From assembly GCA_964057225.1 (NCBI GenBank), contig OZ059894.1, forward strand, positions 3,720,001 to 3,784,000: a stretch of 64,000 nucleotides of DNA. The letters run 5' to 3'. Below the pieces are notes generated by a model. That model was not told the origin of the DNA. It saw only the letters and a list, made by a program, of their open reading frames with translations, and ran no database searches. Below are positions 23,165 through 37,555 of this stretch, piece after piece (the stretch's first letter is position 1; each line of letters starts with the position of its first letter). Position numbers and translations under genes: made by a program. The stretch comes from Auanema rhodensis (taxonomy: Eukaryota > Nematoda > Chromadorea > Rhabditida > Rhabditidae).

Positions 23165-25270
23165 ATTTTTTTGTTGAATAACATCGTCCATCGTCTTTGC
23201 CTTGAAAAAAGGAATCTAAAAACATCTACTTTTTGCTAAATTATTTTGAAATTTTTCGAAAAAATTTTTGTCAAAATGTTTTTGGAAGCAATGTTGAGTG
23301 TACATGGAAACTCAACATACACTAATGCATCATTTTTCAAACGATCATAACTAATTTTTGTATTGAGCGTTTCTCAATGTAGTATAGTGCATTCGATGCG
23401 GATTTTTAAGCTGCGTCGATCTGTGTTATCAGATTTGCGCTAGCTTAAAAATGCACCGAGATATCAACTGATATAAGTTCACACTTATATCCTCGATTTT
23501 GACCCTGAAGAATTAATTTTTTCGTTGAATAACATCGTCCATCGTCTTTGCCTTGAAAAAAGGAATCTAAAAACATCTACTTTTTGCTAAATTATTTTGA
23601 AATTTTTCGAAAAAATTTTTGTCAAAATGTTTTTGGAAGCAATGTTGATTGTACATGGAAACTCAACATACACTAATGCATCATTTTTCAAACGATCATA
23701 ACTAATTTTTGTATTAAGCGTTTCTCAATGTAGTATAGTGCATTCGATGCCGATTTTTAAGCTGCATCGATCTGTGTTATCAGATTTGCGCTAGCTTAAA
23801 AATGCACCGAGATATCAACTGATATATGTTCACACTTATATCCTCGATTTTCACCCTGAAGAATTAATTTTTTCGTTGAATAACAATGTCCATCGTCTTT
23901 GCCTTGAAAAAAGGAATCTAAAAACATCTACTTTTTGCTAAATTATTTTGAAATTTTTCGAAAAAATTTTTGTCAAAATGTTTTTGGAAGCAATGTTGAG
24001 TGTACATGGAAACTCAACATACACTAATGCATCATTTTTCAAACGATCATAACTAATTTTCGTATTAAGCTTTTCTCAATGTAGTATAGTGCATTCGATG
24101 CGGATTTTTAAGCTGCATCGATCTGTGTTATCAGATTTGCGCTAGCTTAAAAATGCACCGAGATATCAACTGATATATGTTCACACTTATATCCTCGATT
24201 TTCACCCTGAAAAATTAATTTTTTTGTTGAATAACATCGTCCATCGTCTTTGCCTTGAAAAAAGGAATCTAAAAACATCTACTTTTTGCTAAATTATTTT
24301 GAAATTTTTCGAAAAAATTTTTGCCAAAATGTTTTTGGAAGCAATGTTGAGTGTACATGGAAACTCAACATACACTAATGCATCATTTTTCAAACGATCA
24401 TAACTAATTTTTGTATTGAGCGTTTCTCAATGTAGTATAGTGCATTCGATGCGGATTTTTAAGCTGCGTCGATCTGTGTTATCAGATTTGCGCTAGCTTA
24501 AAAATGCACCGAGATATCAACTGGTATAAGTTCACACTTATATCCTCGATTTTGACCCTGAAGAATTAATTTTTTCGTTGAATAACATCGTCCATCGTCT
24601 TTGCCTTGAAAAAAGGAATCTAAAAACATCTACTTTTTGCTAAATTATTTTGAAATTTTTCGAAAAAATTTTTGTCAAAATGTTTTTGGAAGCAATGTTG
24701 AGTGTACATGGAAACTCAACATACACTAATGCATCATTTTTCAAACGATCATAACTAATTTTTGTATTGAGCGTTTCTCAATGTAGTATAGTGCATTCGA
24801 TGCGGATTTTTAAGCTGCGTCGATCTGTGTTATCAGATTTGCGCTAGCTTAAAAATGCACCGAGATATCAACTGATATAAGTTCACACTTATATCCTCGA
24901 TTTTGACCCTGAAGAATTAATTTTTTCGTTGAATAACATCGTCCATCGTCTTTGCCTTGAAAAAAGGAATCTAAAAACATCTACTTTTTGCTAAATTATT
25001 TTGAAATTTTTCGAAAAAATTTTTGTCAAAATGTTTTTGGAAGCAATGTTGATTGTACATGGAAACTCAACATACACTAATGCATCATTTTTCAAACGAT
25101 CATAACTAATTTTTGTATTAAGCGTTTCTCAATGTAGTATAGTGCATTCGATGCGGATTTTTAAGCTGCGTCGGTCTGTGTTATCAGATTTGCGCTAGCT
25201 TAAAAATGCACCTAGATATCAACTGATATAAGTTCACACCTATATCCTCGATTTTCACCCTGAAGAATTA

Positions 25271-27727
25271 ATTTTTTCGTTGAATAACATTGTCCATCGT
25301 TTTTGCCTTGAAAAAAGTAATCTAAAAACATCTACTTTTTGCTAAATTATTTTGAAATTTTTCGAAAAAATTTTTGTCAAAATGTTTTTGGAAGCAATTT
25401 TGAGTGTACATGGAAACTCAACATACACTAATGCATCATTTTTCAAACGATCATAACTAATTTTTGTATTAAGCTTTTCTTAATGTAGTATAGTGCATTC
25501 GATGCGGATTTTTAAGCTGCGTCGATCTGTGTTATCAGATTTCCGCTAGCTTAAAAATGCACCGAGATATCAACTGATATAAGTTCACACTTATATCCTC
25601 GATTTTCACCCTGAAGAATTAATTTTTTCGTTGAATAACATTGTCCATCGTTTTTGCCTCAAAAAAAGGAATCTAAAAACATCTACTTTTCGCTAAATTA
25701 TTTTGAAATTTTTCGAAAAAATTTTTGTCAAAATGTTTTTGGAAGCAATTTTGAGTGTACATGGAAACTCAACATACACTAATGCATCATTTTTCAAACG
25801 ATCATAACTAATTTTTGTTATAAGCTTTTCTTAATGTAGTATAGTGCATTCGATGCGGATTTTTAAGCTGCGTCGATCTGTGGTATCAGATTTCCGCTAG
25901 CTTAAAAATGCAACGAGATATCAACTGATATAAGTTCACACTTATATCCTCGATTTTCACCCTGAAGAATTAATTTTTTCGTTGAATAACATTGTCCATC
26001 GTTTTCGCCTCGAAAAAAGGAATCTAAAAACATCTACTTTTCGCTAAATTATTTTGAAATTTTTCGAAAAAATTTTTGTCAAAATGTTTTTGGAAGCAAT
26101 GTTGAGTGTACATGGAAACTCAACATACACTAATGCATCATTTTTCAAACGATCATAACTAATTTTTGTATTGAGCGTTTCTCAATGTAGTATAGTGCAT
26201 TCGATGCGGATTTTTAAGCTGCGTCGATCTGTGTTATCAGATTTGCGCTAGCTTAAAAATGCACCGAGATATCAACTGATATAAGTTCACACTTATATCC
26301 TCGATTTTCACCCTGAAGAATTAATTTTTTCGTTGAATAACATTGTCCATCGTCTTTGCCTTGAAAAAAAAAATCTGAAAACATCTACTTTTTGCTAAAT
26401 TATTTTGAAATTTTTCGAAAAAATTTTTGTCAAAATGTTTTTGGAAGCAATGTTGAGTGTACATGGAAACTCAACATACACTAATGCATCATTTTTCAAA
26501 CGATCATAACTAATTTTTGTATTAAGCGTTTCTCAATGTAGTATAGTGCATTCGATGCGGATTTTTAAGCTGCGTCGATCTGTGGTATCAGATTTCCGCT
26601 AGCTTAAAAATGCAACGAGATATCAACTGATATAAGTTCACACTTATATCCTCGATTTTCACCCTGCAGAATTAATTTTTTCGTTGAATAACATTGTCCA
26701 TCGTTTTTTCCTCGAAAAAAGGAATCTAAAAACATCTACTTTTCGCTAAATTATTTTGAAATTTTTCGAAAAAATTTTTGTCAAAATGTTTTTGGAAGCA
26801 ATTTTGAGTGTACATGGAAACTCAACATACACTAATGCATCATTTTTCAAACGATCATAACTAATTTTTGTATTAAGCTTTTCTTAATGTAGTATAGTGC
26901 ATTCGATGCGGATTTTTAAGCTGCGTCGATCTGTGGTATCAGATTTCCGCTAGCTTAAAAATGCAACGAGATATCAACTGATATAAGTTCACACTTATAT
27001 CCTCGATTTTCACCCTGAAGAATTAATTTTTTCGTTGAATAACATTGTCCATCGTTTTCGCCTCGAAAAAAGGAATCTAAAAACATCTACTTTTCGCTAA
27101 ATTATTTTGAAATTTTTCGAAAAAATTTTTGTCAAAATGTTTTTGGAAGCAATGTTGAGTGTACATGGAAACTCAACATACACTAATGCATCATTTTTCA
27201 AACGATCATAACTAATTTTTGTATTGAGCGTTTCTCAATGTAGTATAGTGCATTCGATGCGGATTTTTAAGCTGCGTCGATCTGTGTTATCAGATTTGCG
27301 CTAGCTTAAAAATGCACCGAGATATCAACTGATATAAGTTCACACTTATATCCTCGATTTTCACCCTGAAGAATTAATTTTTTCGTTGAATAACATTGTC
27401 CATCGTCTTTGCCTTGAAAAAAAAAATCTGAAAACATCTACTTTTTGCTAAATTATTTTGAAATTTTTCGAAAAAATTTTTGTCAAAATGTTTTTGGAAG
27501 CAATGTTGAGTGTACATGGAAACTCAACATACACTAATGCATCATTTTTCAAACGATCATAACTAATTTTTGTATTAAGCGTTTCTCAATGTAGTATAGT
27601 GCATTCGATGCGGATTTTTAAGCTGCGTCGATCTGTGTTATCAGATTTGCGCTAGCTTAAGAATGCACCGAGATATCAACTGATATAAGTTCACACTTAT
27701 ATCCTCGATTTTCACCCTGAAGAATTA
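25271..27727 (+). repeat. Most divergent monomers of the window (copies 73-79)
   Basis: Copies 73, 74, 76 and 77 carry stacked rare variants: gtttttgcc or gttttttcc near base 31, cctcg or cctca at 37-40, ttttcgct at 67-72, gcaattttgag (T129), T205, cttaatg (T211), tggtatc (G262), ttccgct (C273) and gcaacgag (A292). Copy 74 also has gttataagc. Copies 75 and 78 are a matching type with gttttcgcctcg. The block looks like a separate lineage mixed with standard copies. Confidence 0.75.
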
Positions 27728-28078
27728 ATTTTTTCGTTGAATAACATTGTCCATCGTTTTCGCCTCGAAAAAAGGAATCTAAAAACATCTACTTTTCGCT
27801 AAATTATTTTGAAATTTTTCGAAAAAATTTTTGTCAAAATGTTTTTGGAAGCAATGTTGAGTGTACATGGAAACTCAACATACACTAATGCATCATTTTT
27901 CAAACGATCATAACTAATTTTTGTATTGAGCGTTTCTCAATGTAGTATAGTGCATTCGATGCGGATTTTTAAGCTGCGTCGATCTGTGTTATCAGATTTG
28001 CGCTAGCTTAAAAATGCACCGAGATATCAACTGATATAAGTTCACACTTATATCCTCGATTTTCACCCTGAAGAATTA

Positions 28079-31000
28079 ATTTTTTCGTTGAATAACATTG
28101 TCCATCGTCTTTGCCTTGAAAAAAAAAATCTGAAAACATCTACTTTTTGCTAAATTATTTTGAAATTTTTCGAAAAAATTTTTGTCAAAATGTTTTTGGA
28201 AGCAATGTTGAGTGTACATGGAAACTCAACATACACTAATGCATCATTTTTCAAACGATCATAACTAATTTTTGTATTAAGCGTTTCTCAATGTAGTATA
28301 GTGCATTCGATGCGGATTTTTAAGCTGCGTCGATCTGTGTTATCAGATTTGCGCTAGCTTAAAAATGCACCGAGATATCAACTGATATAAGTTCACACTT
28401 ATATCCTCGATTTTCACCCTGAAGAATTAATTTTTTCGTTGAATAACATTGTCCATCGTCTTTGCCTTGAAAAAAGGAATCTAAAAACATCTACTTTTTG
28501 CTAAATTATTTTGAAATTTTTCGAAAAAATTTTTGTCAAAATGTTTTTGGAAGCAATGTTGAGTGTACATGGAAACTCAACATACACTAATGCATCATTT
28601 TTCAAACGATCATAACTAATTTTTGTATTAAGCGTTTCTCAATGTAGTATAGTGCATTCGATGCGGATTTTCAAGCTGCGTCGATCTGTGTTATCAGATT
28701 TGCGCTAGCTTAAAAATGCACCGAGATATCAACTGATATAAGTTCACACTTATATCCTCGATTTTGACCCTGAAGAATTAATTTTTTCGTTGAATAACAT
28801 CGTCCATCGTCTTTGCCTTGAAAAAAGGAATCTAAAAACATCTACTTTTTGCTAAATTATTTTGAAATTTTTCGAAAAAATTTTTGTCAAAATGTTTTTG
28901 GAAGCAATGTTGATTGTACATGGAAACTCAACATACACTAATGCATCATTTTTCAAACGATCATAACTAATTTTTGTATTAAGCGTTTCTCAATGTAGTA
29001 TAGTGCATTCGATGCGGATTTTTAAGCTGCGTCGGTCTGTGTTATCAGATTTGCGCTAGCTTAAAAATGCACCTAGATATCAACTGATATAAGTTCACAC
29101 CTATATCCTCGATTTTCACCCTGAAGAATTAATTTTTTCGTTGAATAACATTGTCCATCGTTTTTGCCTTGAAAAAAGTAATCTAAAAACATCTACTTTT
29201 TGCTAAATTATTTTGAAATTTTTCGAAAAAATTTTTGTCAAAATGTTTTTGGAAGCAATTTTGAGTGTACATGGAAACTCAACATACACTAATGCATCAT
29301 TTTTCAAACGATCATAACTAATTTTTGTATTAAGCTTTTCTTAATGTAGTATAGTGCATTCGATGCGGATTTTTAAGCTGCGTCGATCTGTGTTATCAGA
29401 TTTCCGCTAGCTTAAAAATGCACCGAGATATCAACTGATATAAGTTCACACTTATATCCTCGATTTTCACCCTGAAGAATTAATTTTTTCGTTGAATAAC
29501 ATTGTCCATCGTTTTTGCCTCGAAAAAAGGAATCTAAAAACATCTACTTTTCGCTAAATTATTTTGAAATTTTTCGAAAAAATTTTTGTCAAAATGTTTT
29601 TGGAAGCAATGTTGAGTGTACATGGAAACTCAACATACACTAATTCATCATTTTTCAAACGATCATAACTAATTTTTGTATTAAGCGTTTCTCAATGTAG
29701 TATAGTGCATTCGATGCGGATTTTCAAGCTGCGTCGATCTGTGTTATCAGATTTGCGCTAGCTTAAAAATGCACCGAGATATCAACTGATATAAGTTCAC
29801 ACTTATATCCTCGATTTTCACCCTGAAGAATTAATTTTTTCGTTGAATAACAATGTCCATCGTCTTCGCCTTGAAAAAAGGAATCTAAAAACATCTACTT
29901 TTTGCTAAATTATTTTGAAATTTTTCGAAAAAATTTTTGTCAAAATGTTTTTGGAAGCAATGTTGAGTGTACATGGAAACTCAACATACACTAATTCATC
30001 ATTTTTCAAACGATCATAACTAATTTTTGTATTGAGCGTTTCTCAATGTAGTATAGTGCATTTGATGCGGATTTTTAAGCTGCGTCGATCTGTGTTATCA
30101 GATTTGCGCTAGCTTAAAAATGCACCGAGATATCAACTGATATAAGTTCACACTTATATCCTCGATTTTCACCCTGAAGAATTAATTTTTTCGTTGAATA
30201 ACATTGTCCATCGTCTTTGCCTTGAAAAAAAAAATCTGAAAACATCTACTTTTTGCTAAATTATTTTGAAATTTTTCGAAAAAATTTTTGTCAAAATGTT
30301 TTTGGAAGCAATGTTGAGTGTACATGGAAACTCAACATACACTAATGCATCATTTTTCAAACGATCATAACTAATTTTTGTATTAAGCGTTTCTCAATGT
30401 AGTATAGTGCATTCGATGCGGATTTTTAAGCTGCGTCGATCTGTGTTATCAGATTTGCGCTAGCTTAAAAATGCACCGAGATATCAACTGATATAAGTTC
30501 ACACTTATATCCTCGATTTTCACCCTGAAGAATTAATTTTTTCGTTGAATAACATTGTCCATCGTCTTTGCCTTGAAAAAAGGAATCTAAAAACATCTAC
30601 TTTTTGCTAAATTATTTTGAAATTTTTCGAAAAAATTTTTGTCAAAATGTTTTTGGAAGCAATGTTGAGTGTACATGGAAACTCAACATACACTAATGCA
30701 TCATTTTTCAAACGATCATAACTAATTTTTGTATTAAGCGTTTCTCAATGTAGTATAGTGCATTCGATGCGGATTTTCAAGCTGCGTCGATCTGTGTTAT
30801 CAGATTTGCGCTAGCTTAAAAATGCACCGAGATATCAACTGATATAAGTTCACACTTATATCCTCGATTTTGACCCTGAAGAATTAATTTTTTCGTTGAA
30901 TAACATCGTCCATCGTCTTTGCCTTGAAAAAAGGAATCTAAAAACATCTACTTTTTGCTAAATTATTTTGAAATTTTTCGAAAAAATTTTTGTCAAAATG

Positions 31001-32290
31001 TTTTTGGAAGCAATGTTGATTGTACATGGAAACTCAACATACACTAATGCATCATTTTTCAAACGATCATAACTAATTTTTGTATTAAGCGTTTCTCAAT
31101 GTAGTATAGTGCATTCGATGCGGATTTTTAAGCTGCGTCGGTCTGTGTTATCAGATTTGCGCTAGCTTAAAAATGCACCTAGATATCAACTGATATAAGT
31201 TCACACCTATATCCTCGATTTTCACCCTGAAGAATTAATTTTTTCGTTGAATAACATTGTCCATCGTTTTTGCCTTGAAAAAAGTAATCTAAAAACATCT
31301 ACTTTTTGCTAAATTATTTTGAAATTTTTCGAAAAAATTTTTGTCAAAATGTTTTTGGAAGCAATTTTGAGTGTACATGGAAACTCAACATACACTAATG
31401 CATCATTTTTCAAACGATCATAACTAATTTTTGTATTAAGCTTTTCTTAATGTAGTATAGTGCATTCGATGCGGATTTTTAAGCTGCGTCGATCTGTGTT
31501 ATCAGATTTCCGCTAGCTTAAAAATGCACCGAGATATCAACTGATATAAGTTCACACTTATATCCTCGATTTTCACCCTGAAGAATTAATTTTTTCGTTG
31601 AATAACATTGTCCATCGTTTTTGCCTCGAAAAAAGGAATCTAAAAACATCTACTTTTCGCTAAATTATTTTGAAATTTTTCGAAAAAATTTTTGTCAAAA
31701 TGTTTTTGGAAGCAATGTTGAGTGTACATGGAAACTCAACATACACTAATTCATCATTTTTCAAACGATCATAACTAATTTTTGTATTAAGCGTTTCTCA
31801 ATGTAGTATAGTGCATTCGATGCGGATTTTCAAGCTGCGTCGATCTGTGTTATCAGATTTGCGCTAGCTTAAAAATGCACCGAGATATCAACTGATATAA
31901 GTTCACACTTATATCCTCGATTTTCACCCTGAAGAATTAATTTTTTCGTTGAATAACAATGTCCATCGTCTTCGCCTTGAAAAAAGGAATCTAAAAACAT
32001 CTACTTTTTGCTAAATTATTTTGAAATTTTTCGAAAAAATTTTTGTCAAAATGTTTTTGGAAGCAATGTTGAGTGTACATGGAAACTCAACATACACTAA
32101 TTCATCATTTTTCAAACGATCATAACTAATTTTTGTATTGAGCGTTTCTCAATGTAGTATAGTGCATTTGATGCGGATTTTTAAGCTGCGTCGATCTGTG
32201 TTATCAGATTTGCGCTAGCTTAAAAATGCACCGAGATATCAACTGATATAAGTTCACACTTATATCCTCGATTTTCACCCTGAAGAATTA
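28079..32290 (+). repeat. 6-monomer HOR, two units, period 2,106 bp (copies 81-86 and 87-92)
   Basis: The unit includes an A10 copy, a C243 copy, a gtcggt copy with acctag and cacctatatc, a gtaatc copy (29,140 and 31,246 by landmark, 2,106 apart), a T163/C243 copy, and a C34/T163/T230 copy. ttttcaagc recurs at 29,725 and 31,831. The match runs on into copy 93 until its A7GAA run at about 32,338. The acctag copy and the gtaatc copy also occur once earlier, at 24,920 and 25,271, so part of the unit derives from there (11-monomer offset, 3,861 bp). Confidence 0.9.
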
Positions 32291-33694
32291 ATTTTTTCGT
32301 TGAATAACATTGTCCATCGTCTTTGCCTTGAAAAAAAGAATCTAAAAACATCTACTTTTTGCTAAATTATTTTGAAATTTTTCGAAAAAATTTTTGTCAA
32401 AATGTTTTTGGAAGCAATGTTGAGTGTACATGGAAACTCAACATACACTAATGCATCATTTTTCAAACGATCATAACTAATTTTTGTATTAAGCGTTTCT
32501 GAATGTAGTATAGTGCATTCGATGCGGATTTTTAAGCTGCGTCGATCTGTGTTATCAGATTTGCGCTAGCTTAAAAATGCACCGAGATATCAACTGATAT
32601 AAGTTCACACTTATATCCTCGATTTTCACCCTGAAGAATTAATTTTTTCGTTGAATAACATTGTCCATCGTCTTTGCCTTGAAAAAAGGAATCTAAAAAC
32701 ATCTACTTTTTGCTAAATTATTTTGAAATTTTTCGAAAAAATTTTTGTCAAAATGTTTTTGGAAGCAATGTTGAGTGTACATGGAAACTCAACATACACT
32801 AATGCATCATTTTTCAAACGATCATAACTAATTTTTGTATTAAGCGTTTCTCAATGTAGTATAGTGCATTCGATGCGGATTTTTAAGCTGCGTCGATCTG
32901 TGTTATCAGATTTGCGCTAGCTTAAAAATGCACCGAGATATCAACTGATATAAGTTCACACTTATATCCTCGATTTTCACCCTGAAGAATTAATTTTTTC
33001 GTTGAATAACATTGTCCATCGTCTTTGCCATGAAAAAAAGAATCTAAAAACATCTACTTTTTGCTAAATTATTTTGAAATTTTTCGAAAAAATTTTTGTC
33101 AAAATGTTTTTGGAAGCAATGTTGAGTGTACATGGAAACTCAACATACACTAATGCATCATTTTTCAAACGATCATAACTAATTTTTGTATTAAGCGTTT
33201 CTGAATGTAGTATAGTGCATTCGATGCGGATTTTTAAGCTGCGTCGATCTGTGTTATCAGATTTGCGCTAGCTTAAAAATGCACCGAGATATCAACTGAT
33301 ATAAGTTCACACTTATATCCTCGATTTTCACCCTGAAGAATTAATTTTTTCGTTGAATAACATTGTCCATCGTCTTTGCCTTGAAAAAAGGAATCTAAAA
33401 ACATCTACTTTTTGCTAAATTATTTTGAAATTTTTCGAAAAAATTTTTGTCAAAATGTTTTTGGAAGCAATGTTGAGTGTACATGGAAACTCAACATACA
33501 CTAATGCATCATTTTTCAAACGATCATAACTAATTTTTGTATTAAGCGTTTCTCAATGTAGTATAGTGCATTCGATGCGGATTTTTAAGCTGCGTCGATC
33601 TGTGTTATCAGATTTGCGCTAGCTTAAAAATGCACCGAGATATCAACTGATATAAGTTCACACTTATATCCTCGATTTTCACCCTGAAGAATTA
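32291..33694 (+). repeat. 2-monomer HOR, two units, period 702 bp (copies 93-96)
   Basis: Copies 93 and 95 share A7GAA and ctgaatg (G211); copies 94 and 96 are plain aacattg copies. Copy 95 has a private tttgccatg near 33,030. The same pair returns once more at 36,503-37,204 (copies 105-106). Confidence 0.85.
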
Positions 33695-36600
33695 ATTTTT
33701 TCGTTGAATAACAATGTCCATCGTCTTCGCCTTGAAAAAAGGAATCTAAAAACATCTACTTTTTGCTAAATTATTTCGAAATTTTTCGAAAAAATTTTTG
33801 TCAAAATGTTTTTGGAAGCAATGTTGAGTGTACATGGAAACTCAACATACACTAATTCATCATTTTTCAAACGATCATAACTAATTTTTGTATTGAGCGT
33901 TTCTCAATGTAGTATAGTGCATTTGATGCGGATTTTTAAGCTGCGTCGATCTGTGTTATCAGATTTGCGCTAGCTTAAAAATGCACCGAGATATCAACTG
34001 ATATAAGTTCACACTTATATCCTCGATTTTCACCCTGAAGAATTAATTTTTTCGTTGAATAACATTGTCCATCGTCTTTGCCTTGAAAAAAAAAATCTGA
34101 AAACATCTACTTTTTGCTAAATTATTTCGAAATTTTTCGAAAAAATTTTTGTCAAAATGTTTTTGGAAGCAATGTTGAGTATACATGGAAACTCAACATA
34201 CACTAATGCATCATTTTTCAAACGATCATAACTAATTTTTGTATTAAGCGTTTCTCAATGTAGTATAGTGCATTCGATGCGGATTTTTAAGCTGCGTCGA
34301 TCTGTGTTATCAGATTTGCGCTAGCTTAAAAATGCACCGAGATATCAACTGATATAAGTTCACACTTATATCCTCGATTTTCACCCTGAAGAATTAATTT
34401 TTTCGTTGAATAACATTGTCCATCGTCTTTGCCTTGAAAAAAGGAATCTAAAAACATCTACTTTTTGCTAAATTATTTTGAAATTTTTCGAAAAAATTTT
34501 TGTCAAAATGTTTTTGGAAGCAATGTTGAGTGTACATGGAAACTCAACATACACTAATGCATCATTTTTCAAACGATCATAACTAATTTTTGTATTAAGC
34601 GTTTCTCAATGTAGTATAGTGCATTCGATGCGGATTTTCAAGCTGCGTCGATCTGTGTTATCAGATTTGCGCTAGCTTAAAAATGCACCGAGATATCAAC
34701 TGATATAAGTTCACACTTATATCCTCGATTTTCACCCTGAAGAATTAATTTTTTCGTTGAATAACAATGTCCATCGTCTTCGCCTTGAAAAAAGGAATCT
34801 AAAAACATCTACTTTTTGCTAAATTATTTTGAAATTTTTCGAAAAAATTTTTGTCAAAATGTTTTTGGAAGCAATGTTGAGTGTACATGGAAACTCAACA
34901 TACACTAATTCATCATTTTTCAAACGATCATAACTAATTTTTGTATTAAGCGTTTCTCAATGTAGTATAGTGCATTCGATGCGGATTTTTAAGCTGCGTC
35001 GATCTGTGTTATCAGATTTGCGCTAGCTTAAAAATGCACCGAGATATCAACTGATATAAGTTCACACTTATATCCTCGATTTTCACCCTGAAGAATTAAT
35101 TTTTTCGTTGAATAACATTGTCCATCGTCTTTGCCTTGAAAAAAGGAATCTAAAAACATCTACTTTTTGCTAAATTATTTTGAAATTTTTCGAAAAAATT
35201 TTTGTCAAAATGTTTTTGGAAGCAATGTTGAGTGTACATGGAAACTCAACATACACTAATGCATCATTTTTCAAACGATCATAACTAATTTTTGTATTAA
35301 GCGTTTCTCAATGTAGTATAGTGCATTCGATGCGGATTTTCAAGCTGCGTCGATCTGTTTTATCAGATTTGCGCTAGCTTAAAAATGCACCGAGATATCA
35401 ACTGATATAAGTTCACACTTATATCCTCGATTTTCACCCTGAAGAATTAATTTTTTCGTTGAATAACATTGTCCATCGTCTTTGCCTTGAAAAAAGGAAT
35501 CTAAAAACATCTACTTTTTGCTAAATTATTTTGAAATTTTTCGAAAAAATTTTTGTCAAAATGTTTTTGGAAGCAATGTTGAGTGTACATGGAAACTCAA
35601 CATACACTAATGCATCATTTTTCAAACGATCATAACTAATTTTTGTATTAAGCTTTTCTCAATGTAGTATAGTGCATTCGATGCGGATTTTCAAGCTGCG
35701 TCGATCTGTGTTATCAGATTTGCGCTAGCTTAAAAATGCACCGAGATATCAACTGATATAAGTTCACACTTATATCCTCGATTTTCACCCTGAAGAATTA
35801 ATTTTTTCGTTGAATAACAATGTCCATCGTCTTCGCCTTGAAAAAAGGAATCTAAAAACATCTACTTTTTGCTAAATTATTTTGAAATTTTTCGAAAAAA
35901 TTTTTGTCAAAATGTTTTTGGAAGCAATGTTGAGTGTACATGGAAACTCAACATACACTAATTCATCATTTTTCAAACGATCATAACTAATTTTTGTATT
36001 AAGCGTTTCTCAATGTAGTATAGTGCATTCGATGCGGATTTTCAAGCTGCGTCGATCTGTGTTATCAGATTTGCGCTAGCTTAAAAATGCACCGAGATAT
36101 CAACTGATATAAGTTCACACTTATATCCTCGATTTTCACCCTGAAGAATTAATTTTTTCGTTGAATAACAATGTCCATCGTCTTCGCCTTGAAAAAAGGA
36201 ATCTAAAAACATCTACTTTTTGCTAAATTATTTTGAAATTTTTCGAAAAAATTTTTGTCAAAATGTTTTTGGAAGCAATGTTGAGTGTACATGGAAACTC
36301 AACATACACTAATTCATCATTTTTCAAACGATCATAACTAATTTTTGTATTGAGCGTTTCTCAATGTAGTATAGTGCATTTGATGCGGATTTTTAAGCTG
36401 CGTCGATCTGTGTTATCAGATTTGCGCTAGCTTAAAAATGCACCGAGATATCAACTGATATAAGTTCACACCTATATCCTCGATTTTCACCCTGAAGAAT
36501 TAATTTTTTCGTTGAATAACATTGTCCATCGTCTTTGCCTTGAAAAAAAGAATCTAAAAACATCTACTTTTTGCTAAATTATTTTGAAATTTTTCGAAAA

Positions 36601-37204
36601 AATTTTTGTCAAAATGTTTTTGGAAGCAATGTTGAGTGTACATGGAAACTCAACATACACTAATGCATCATTTTTCAAACGATCATAACTAATTTTTGTA
36701 TTAAGCGTTTCTGAATGTAGTATAGTGCATTCGATGCGGATTTTTAAGCTGCGTCGATCTGTGTTATCAGATTTGCGCTAGCTTAAAAATGCACCGAGAT
36801 ATCAACTGATATAAGTTCACACTTATATCCTCGATTTTCACCCTGAAGAATTAATTTTTTCGTTGAATAACATTGTCCATCGTCTTTGCCTTGAAAAAAG
36901 GAATCTAAAAACATCTACTTTTTGCTAAATTATTTTGAAATTTTTCGAAAAAATTTTTGTCAAAATGTTTTTGGAAGCAATGTTGAGTGTACATGGAAAC
37001 TCAACATACACTAATGCATCATTTTTCAAACGATCATAACTAATTTTTGTATTAAGCGTTTCTCAATGTAGTATAGTGCATTCGATGCGGATTTTTAAGC
37101 TGCGTCGATCTGTGTTATCAGATTTGCGCTAGCTTAAAAATGCACCGAGATATCAACTGATATAAGTTCACACTTATATCCTCGATTTTCACCCTGAAGA
37201 ATTA
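33695..37204 (+). repeat. Patchwork of region B monomers (copies 97-106)
   Basis: Combinations of C34, C83, T163, T230 and C243 reassort here without a clean HOR. Copies 99 and 101-103 carry C243; copies 97, 100, 103 and 104 carry C34 and T163. Private changes include gagtatac near 34,181 and gatctgtttt near 35,356. Copies 104-106 repeat copies 92-94, and copy 107 resembles copy 97. Confidence 0.55.
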
Positions 37205-37555
37205 ATTTTTTCGTTGAATAACAATGTCCATCGTCTTCGCCTTGAAAAAAGGAATCTAAAAACATCTACTTTTTGCTAAATTATTTCGAAATTTTTCGAA
37301 AAAATTTTTGTCAAAATGTTTTTGGAAGCAATGTTGAGTGTACATGAAAACTCAACATACACTAATTCATCATTTTTCAAACGATCATAACTAATTTTTG
37401 TATTGAGCGTTTCTCAATGTAGTATAGTGCATTTGATGCGAATTTTTAAGCTGCGTCGATCTGTGTTATCAGATTTGCGCTAGCTTAAAAATGCACCGAG
37501 ATATCAACTGATATAAGTTCACACTTATATCCTCGATTTTCACCCTGAAGAATTA

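Larger units (their letters stand above)
1..25270 (+). repeat. Region A: mixed monomer types (copies 1-72)
   Basis: Copies here read mainly aacaatg or aacatcg at bases 17-22. They include types seen rarely or not at all elsewhere: A at 219 (gtagaatag), ATATG or ATATA at 309-313, and T at 60 (acttctac, which reappears only in copy 166). The region contains the 2-, 3-, 4- and 12-monomer HORs described separately. Copies 1-7 form no clear block, although copies 1 and 4 match and share the unusual cttctatcc. Copies 62-72 (21,410-25,270) are a patchwork with several private substitutions, such as caatctag near 21,624 and ggtataag near 24,523. Confidence 0.7.
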
